NCBI GenBank assembly: GCA_963920765.1
Contig: OY987252.1
Location: 2,403,966-2,467,965, forward strand
Length of the DNA: 64,000 nt
Direction of reading: 5' to 3'
Origin: Ulota crispa
Lineage: Eukaryota; Streptophyta; Bryopsida; Orthotrichales; Orthotrichaceae
Shown here in pieces: positions 57,780-64,000 of the stretch. The first letter of the stretch is position 1. Every line of letters starts with the position of its first letter. Below the pieces are notes generated by a model that was not told where the DNA came from, searched no databases, and saw nothing but the letters and a program-made list of their open reading frames with translations. The translations under genes were made by a program, and so were the position numbers.

Positions 57780-59080
57780 GATAATGAGCTTGACAAGCAG
57801 CCCTATGAGACCGAGATTGTTGAGGAGATGGATAAGTAGATGAAATGGTTGGAGGGCAAGAAGGGAAAAGGGCGTGCAGACTTCAGCAAGAAGTAGCAGA
57901 TCTTTGAAGAGAGACAGCAGAGGTGCAAGGGTTGGTTTAAGAGTTATCTTTGGCTATGATGTCTACACAATCTCAGTTGAAGGGCACGCTCAAGGAGTTG
58001 GCTGCAAATGTGGCAGCCTTGGCCACTGCACAAGTGTAGGGAGGAGAGAAGAAGCGATTGACCAGCAATGGAGTTGAGGAAGTAGAGAGGGAGGAAGGAA
58101 CAAAGGTGGACATTATGAAGTCCGATGGAGAGAAGGCGATGGTTGTCAGTGGGGATGCGGTGGTGGTTGGAGGAGTAGGGGTAGATGGAGGGGTGGCAGA
58201 GGAAGCTACCAAGGAAGACTTGGTGGTGACAAAACATGGGGGTGTGGATAGCCACAAGGTTACGCTAGCTATCAGTACACCCCCAACAAAGGATGCAACC
58301 AAGGACGTTGCTGTAGTCATGCCAAAGCAGGTAAACAACATTTTGTACATGTTTCTTTAAACGTGGTTATGTTGATTGAAATGTCATGTATTACATTTAC
58401 ATATGTAGGCGGAGGTCAATGAGAATGCTTTGGTTGACATGCATTATAACATTCCATGCTTATTTAGACGCTCTCATCTATGTTGTGTGCCACTATTTTG
58501 CTGGGGTGATATTTTCTTGCAGCAGCAAGCAATACTCAAGGACCCATATACAATGGGTAGCATTGTAGCAGCAAAGAAGGCGACAAATTTAGCAGGGCCT
58601 TTGTTGTCCATGGAAGCGGTTGCCCCCAAACCAATTGTGACCAACCACCTGAGGTCCATAAAATCAAATGGAAAGGTTAGTGAGTTTTGCAGTTTCCATG
58701 AATTTTTGTGTGATCAAGAACTACGCACACAGGGCTTGACACACAAAATGTGATTGTATAGTCAAGGGCTTTGACAACAAGGGCGGATGCAGCAAAGAAG
58801 AAATGAAGTCCTTTGCCGCTTTGGATGTAGGTGAGTTTGAGGATTTGAGTGTTTTTGCTGTGAAGCCGTCATTGCTTGCATTTATTTGTTTATGTGAGCA
58901 TTATCTTTGATGGGGATGATATCCCTTTGGACATCATGTGCAGCATTGCATGTGCGTCAGACCTAACGGCGGAGATGGTAGTGTTCACATCCCAATCAAC
59001 ATCTGACACAACACTAGATTTATTCTAGTGGGAGAGGAAGCTTAGCTTTGCGTGTGGAAGCTGGGGTTTAGTGCCAAGGT
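57780..59080 (+). pseudogene. Outer CACTA: TNPA/Ptta-like gene, exons after the nested insert
   Basis: Exon e (57780-58330) reads DNELDKQPYETEIVEEMDK, TAG, MKWLEGKKGKGRADFSKK, TAG, then (after a -1 shift) STQSQLKGTLKELAANVAAL, TAG, GGEKKRLTSNGVEEVEREEG and SGDAVVVGGVGVDGGVAEEA, ending CAG|GTAAAC. Exon f is 58409-58520. Exon g (58521-58674) reads QQAILKDPYTMGSIVAAKKA and KPIVTNHLRSIKSNGK. Exon h (58762-58830) reads KGFDNKGGCSKEEMKSFAAL. A weaker piece ends near 59078. It continues the protein interrupted after 39104. Confidence 0.6.
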
Positions 59081-60791
59081 ACTTTATGTACACATGGAAC
59101 CTTGAAGTGTGCATTGGATTACCTTTTATTTCATGGTAATGATGCTTGCATGACTTTCACTATTGGTCAGAACCCCTTGTTGATTATGGTAGGATGAAAG
59201 TGATTATAATGCATGTTGAGAATGTTGTTGAAGACATTGCAATGTTGTCAATGAAACACCAGGTACTACGTTGATCTAGTCGTCTAAGAGACGTCCACCC
59301 CTTTAGTACTAAAAGAAGCATGTTTAATGAAATACCTCTGTGGACCCAGTAGATGTCCAAGGAAGCATTGAAATAGGTGTCGTGGGGGGCAAGACTAGAA
59401 CTAAGTGGATGTTCATAGAGCTATTGAGTTTAGTAGCTGAGGTTCCTGATGTGTCATCAAAGACATTCATATAGGCAAATATGAGCTGAATGGTAGGCAT
59501 TTATGAACACCACCCTAAACCACTGGCATTCATTCAAACAATTTGGAAACAAGGAAAGACGTCAAACAAAGTTGTTGTTGCATAGTAACAATCACCAGCT
59601 TAAACCCCAAGCTTCCAATTTGATCTCTTAGAGACATTATGACGAACAAGCAAGGGCTACGTTGTGCATGGCAAACGACATCACGTAAACGTGCTACGCA
59701 CAGGAATCAACGTTCCCTAAAATTGAAAAGACATCCACTTGAACGCAAATGTCACTCCAAAGGATATCAAGACGTACAGGGATCTGTGCATGCATTGTCA
59801 ATGAACCCATGTTTTTGTAACAATAGAATGCATGAATTTACATGCTCACAGACATGTATTTGTATACCCCTAGAACATGGCATACTTCCATGGTTGTAAA
59901 TTAGAACATTCACACTGATGTATGTTACATCCGAAATGCCGTCATGGAAAACATCCTATGTCAAGGAATGTGCCAATTATAGCACTCTGCTCAACAATAC
60001 CATGCCGGAATGTACATGCTTAGTAGGGCATGGGATTTGCTTGCCATCACCTAGAATGCCAAAGCGGACAAACTTAACATCCATATGAACCTCGACGTTG
60101 TAGCAATGAATGTCAAGATTGCACGTGCACGTTGATGCAAATGTCAACAATGTAACCCTAAGTCAACACCTTGTTGCAAAATTTTACAATTCCAAGAAAA
60201 TCAAATGTAATCATATATGTTACCATTAATGCCTTGGGTGAGCAAAGGCACGTCAATGAGGACATTGAACTGGACACACAACTCTGAAGTCCAACCTTGA
60301 ACATGTCCTTACTTACATAATGCGGAACATCTAGCAAAATAGGGCCATGTGACACTGAACGTCAATATAGACATGGATTGTAATGCTATAGATGTTTTCA
60401 GTGGTAGGATAACATTGAGCTTGATGTCCTTATTGACATTATTTTTGATGTTGGAATTGGTCACTCTTACCCTCGCTTTGACACGCCACATAAGATTTTG
60501 AAATGCGTGCATGTCAAAATTAATGTCAAATTTTCACTAGATGAAAAAAAAAGTTACTGGATGAGGTTTTCTAAGGCGGGCACTGCCCATTTGCCCCATG
60601 GGTCAGTTTTTTCTTACCCCTCAGAGCCATGTTAATGTTGACGTTCACCAAAAATGTGCCCTTGTTTTCCTGAAATTTTTGATGTTTTTTGCTAATTGAG
60701 GTTAATGTGAAAATTTTGACATGCAAGCGGACGCGTTTGAAGTCAAATTAAATGCAAAATTGGCAGTTTTTGGACATCTTAAAAGACGCGG
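59081..60791. promoter_or_regulatory. Right subterminal region, outer CACTA
   Basis: No gene is supported past about 59100. AACGTC, GACGTT, ACATC and TTGACAT words are frequent (for example near 59291, 59558, 59768, 60098, 60360, 60416, 60640). They mirror the left end, as expected for binding sites of the TNPA-type protein. The C-terminal exon of the second gene may be degraded within 59100-59500. Confidence 0.45.
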
Positions 60792-60804
60792 GTTTCTTAT
60801 AGTG
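60792..60804 (-). repeat. Right terminal inverted repeat, outer CACTA
   Basis: GTTTCTTATAGTG, exact reverse complement of 24544-24556. Confidence 0.8.
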
Positions 60805-60806
60805 AG

Positions 60807-61343
60807 GCCTTTGCTTGGTACGCGAACCTTGATATGGCAACTGCAAGCCCCGCTTCCTCTAGTAAGAGGGCAGCCTCCCTCTTGGACTTCTACAAGCACC
60901 CTCCAGCAAAGTTCCTCCGTGCTTTGTGGAAAACCTCAAGAACGGAACTACTTCCAGGTCGATGTGAGAGAAGATGCACATATACCATCAATGTTGTTCT
61001 GCGGCAGTCCCTTTCCACCGTAGCATGTATCACCTACGCTGCAATACTTTGCAAAAAGGCTCTCATTTGCTGCATTCCTACTCTGACCCACCACCCATGT
61101 GTTTCCTACTTAGCGCTAAACCCTATCCCCACTCTCCTTGTCTTTCATCTGCGACCCTCTGTAGATCACCTTTTGCTTCTTGCTCTTGGTGCAACGTGCC
61201 TACCGCAAAGCGGTTCATGCAAGCAGAGCCAGGTGACCTCAAGTGAAAAGTTTAGTAGCTTGAACTTTGCAATCCTACTCCAAATGCTTGTCGCTTCCAC
61301 TTTGCCATTGTCCTTTACTGTCTCACTGACACCCCGCTTGTAG
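60807..61343 (+). other. Long open plus-strand frame flanking the CACTA, unknown
   Basis: The frame is free of stops for about 179 codons, well beyond chance in AT-rich DNA. It starts EAFAWYANLDMATASPASSS, KRAASLLDFYKHPPAKFLRA, and then becomes Leu/Cys/Pro-rich in a way that is less protein-like. ATG at 60834 is a possible start. It could be real, or it could be the antisense of a minus-strand frame belonging to the methyltransferase-like gene. The minus frame that joins to 24540 has about nine stops here, so it is not supported as coding. Local GC is higher than in the flanks. Confidence 0.3.
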
Positions 61344-63090
61344 AACCTGCCATATGACGCAATAAACATATCAGAGGCGGCAATTACAAAATCATGTCAT
61401 TGGAATTCACTTTAGATTCTTTGCTGGATCATGCTTGCACATTGAATACCAGCCGCCTACAGAGGAAAATTTACTAAACCTCAAAGCGTGTGTCCTCAAC
61501 TAATTCTTGAAGTTAAATAAAACATTACCAAATTACTTTTCATTAATAGTATCTATATTTGAAACTTTATTTTTGAAGTTCAATATTACCTTCAACAATT
61601 TGGTGTTGCAAATGATTGATCATGATTTTTCTATTCAAGATTTTGTGCACAAGTGTCCATTGCAATCTTGAATTAATGTAGTGTTGAGCTCCTAGGAGTG
61701 AGTTTCAAATACACTAGGTCTTTACGAAAAACTCACATTATAAATTCATTTAAGAAAATTGTTTAGTAGATTTTGAGAAGTCATAAATTGATTAGGCTTA
61801 TGTATGTTTGGCCCTTTAACCTCATGTTTTAGTGGTGATCAAATTTTGAAACGTGACATGTGAAAAGAAGCTCAAAAGGCTTCAAAGCACTTTCAATGTT
61901 TTAACACCCTCATGATCAAACATTATAATCATTCAATCCATAAGAGATATTATTGTGTTTTCTTTTCTAATGTGACCTCTAACATGTCTAGCTTGGTTTC
62001 ATGTGGTTACAGTGCCAAAAATATTGATACAACTTATCAAAATGTTGGCTTTTTGTTCAAATTAGAGCAAAATTCTAGAAGCTCAAGAATTTCTAGGGTT
62101 GTTTTGGGGTTAAGCGCGTCTTTTTGAAGTGTACGTGGTAGATATATATTCTTTTTGTGGCCCTAATATACCAAATTCTTCAAATTTATGAACAAGGAAA
62201 ATTTTGTGGATACCACTTACATCTACAACAATTTTGTAATTATCCATTGTTCTTCAAAAGTTTCACAAATTCCATTGAACCAACTCAAGACTTTGAAGAT
62301 TTGTTGGAGGTTTAGGGTTTCACTTTGCTTCTCCCTTTGTACTTACACAGCCTTCTTTTTGTTATGTGGGCGCTCTAGGAAGGAAAAAGTCGGCATGCAC
62401 AAAAAAAATGGTATGAAAATTCTAATCCAAGGATGTCTATGAAATTCCATAGAAAGGATATGTATGAAATAATTGTAAAGTTATTGGGTATCCATAAAAT
62501 TTCCCTTTAAAATATTGTATAGCAATGTACAAAAGCATGGGATCTTTTTGGAGGTGAAGAGTAAGTTTGTGTATAACAAATTGCTTGTCAAATATTATGT
62601 CTATTTTTTTAAATGTGTAGAGGTAGACTTTCAATAGAAACCCCTCTCACATGCAAAATGATGGGAAATGTACGTCGTCCACCAAAAAATAGAATAGTAT
62701 TGGTTGATTATATTATGCAAATGCCTTTGTCCAACGCGGAATAAGGTAGTTCATACTTTTGTACATATATATAGGTTATGAACCTCAAAACATCTATAGC
62801 TGCTTCTCCATTGCAACAGAGAGCACAAATGTCCCCCATACTTGCTTCACTTGCATTTCAGTTTTCCACCGGACATGGATATGACCAACTAGGAAATTTA
62901 TTGCTATTGCAATTGTTCTAGTTTAAGCAAAAAGGATATTCTACAACTTTGGAATTATAGTGACCCCGTAATTTGTAATTAATCCAGAGTAAATATTATG
63001 ATGCTCTAATCATGTCTTTACATAATCATGGAAATATCTTGAAGAAAATGTCAACAATCTTGCTGCAAATTACCAAAGGAACTGTACATG
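61344..63090. other. AT-rich stretch without recognisable genes
   Basis: Short frames on both strands lack protein-like composition. A TACATATATATAG stretch at about 62762 resembles a TATA box, but no gene follows. Nothing else is supported. Confidence 0.5.
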
Positions 63091-63189
63091 TGTGAGAATT
63101 GGTATTGCTAATATTTTAGTTGTCAACCTACTTATTCAAAATAAACAATTACTGTATTCATTTTCCTCTCTGGTCCTGGAAGTGCTAAA

Positions 63190-63560
63190 TACAACTACCA
63201 TGTATTCACTTCAAAATTTAATTATTTTCAAACATGCCCTTCCATTACCACCTTATTTTTTAAGATTGAATTTGAAATTCAAACTAAGAGTTATCCAACT
63301 AGGCTCCATTTACCACCTTATTGTTTAAATTTGAATTTTGAGTTTAAACTAAGAATTATCCAATGGGGCTCATCAATTAAATATGTCTATTCATGTCAAC
63401 CTCTACCACTTCCAATTTTCAAATTCAAATTTAAGTTTTAAGAATATTCAAAAGGTCAAAATTAAATTGTCTTCTCATCTCCCTCCCTACCCCTTTGTAT
63501 TCGATTTAAAATGCAAATTTAGAGCTATCCAATATGGTTCATTGAGAATGTCTTTTCATC
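63190..63560. repeat. Degenerate tandem repeat, about 75-140 bp units
   Basis: The block TTACCACCTTATT, then a TTTGAATTTTGAGTTTAAAC-type stretch, AAGARTTATCCAA and GGCTC occurs at about 63235 and 63310, with weaker copies at about 63395 and 63500 (GAGCTATCCAATATGG). Units are uneven and diverged. A CA-rich microsatellite follows at 63618-63640. The rest to 64000 shows nothing. Confidence 0.5.
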
Positions 63561-64000
63561 TCCCAAATTCAACTCAATGCCCCTTGGACCTTGGCCAATC
63601 ACTAATTATCAAACCGACAGACACACACACAAACACACATGGACGCACAAGAAACACAAAGAGAGAGTGGGCATTCTTTTATATAGATCAATGTTGAATA
63701 ATTTTTGTGTTTAGGGTGATTTGATTTAGACTCTTTGATTCTCAATGTTTTTGGATGTTATGCAACTCTATGTTTAACAATTATTTTCAATCACTGTAAC
63801 ATAGAGCATAAAATTCTAATATCACAACACAAACTTTGCAATTTATATGGATTTTATAACAAAGTCGTTGAATTTTGAAATCCAAAGAATTGGTGGAAAG
63901 TAATAGATGTTCTTTAAATATAAAAGTTTCAAAGCATGAAAGAAATTCTCAAATTAGAGTTTGCCATTTGCACCAAAAAATAGTTGCATCTCTCTTTCAA

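Larger units (their letters stand above)
24544..60804. mobile_element. Outer CACTA (En/Spm) transposon, about 36 kb with nested insert
   Basis: It starts with CACTATAAGAAAC at 24544 and ends with GTTTCTTATAGTG at 60804, a 13-bp perfect inverted pair with the superfamily's CACTA ends. Flanking triplets are ATG (24541-24543) and AGG (60805-60807), a 3-bp target duplication with one mismatch. Inside, a leftward TNP2 gene and a rightward TNPA/Ptta-like gene are arranged back to back. A second CACTA element is inserted at 39309, which explains the unusual length. Without it the element would be roughly 18 kb, large but plausible given the internal satellite. Confidence 0.75.

Noticed and set aside
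59024..59037. TTTATTCTAGTG as right end of the inner CACTA
   Set aside because: It would place the end after outer-gene exons at 57780-58830, contradicting the exon order, and the match to the left end is only partial.
61166..61369. Minus-strand frame as first exon of the methyltransferase-like gene
   Set aside because: It is not in phase with the frame that joins to 24540, and that phase contains about nine stops between 61352 and 60805, the number expected by chance.
62759..62780. TATA-box-like stretch before a possible gene
   Set aside because: No protein-like frame or splice pattern follows within 1 kb; such words are frequent in AT-rich DNA.
1..64000. tRNA, rRNA or other structured RNA genes
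   Set aside because: No stretch with recognisable tRNA A/B boxes in register or rRNA-like conserved sequence was noticed; a dedicated scan was not possible here.

Overview
The window looks like transposon-dense, AT-rich nuclear DNA from a land plant. The evidence is a plant-type L1-like LINE (gag-like ORF1, endonuclease, reverse transcriptase, C-terminal zf-RVT zinc finger) and two CACTA (En/Spm) transposons whose TNP2 transposases are followed by the plant-typical DUF4218 and DUF4216 domains. I cannot name the species. A seedless plant such as a fern or bryophyte is a guess only. I see no undamaged host gene. Most coding DNA is old and broken, with stop codons that are nearly all TAG or TGA, as expected from C-to-T decay of methylated DNA.

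Layout. Positions 1-1163 hold one unidentified minus-strand reading frame. Positions 1179-7979 are a near full-length dead LINE on the minus strand between two identical 15-bp sequences. From 8.2 to 20.1 kb there is a mosaic of decayed gene fragments: a SANT/trihelix-like ORF, an unidentified ORF, two diverged copies of one exon, and plus-strand exons ending in a possible HECT ubiquitin-ligase C-lobe. Two MITE-like inverted-repeat elements and a degenerate minisatellite lie among them. From 20.1 to 24.5 kb is a multi-exon minus-strand relic of an N4/N6-methyltransferase-like gene. One of its exons runs straight into the end of a large CACTA element.

Positions 24544-60804 are read as one outer CACTA element, about 36 kb long, with 13-bp perfect terminal inverted repeats. 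Its TNP2 gene runs leftward (30.7 to 26.1 kb). Its second, TNPA/Ptta-like gene runs rightward (33.0-39.1 kb) and has an intron filled with about 22 copies of a 152-bp satellite. A second CACTA element begins at 39309 inside an intron of that gene. It has the same divergent plan (TNP2 leftward 45.5-40.9 kb, TNPA-like gene rightward 48.4-54.5 kb). The outer TNPA-like gene resumes at 57780 and continues to about 59.1 kb. Aligning the two TNPA-like proteins supports the nesting, because the outer protein breaks and resumes at matching places in the inner one. The right end of the inner element was not resolved.

Beyond 60.8 kb there is one long open plus-strand frame without a recognisable product, then AT-rich DNA with a degenerate tandem repeat. 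TNP2 would be the transposase and the second protein the terminus-binding partner. Both copies carry disabling changes, so the elements look immobile unless helped in trans.
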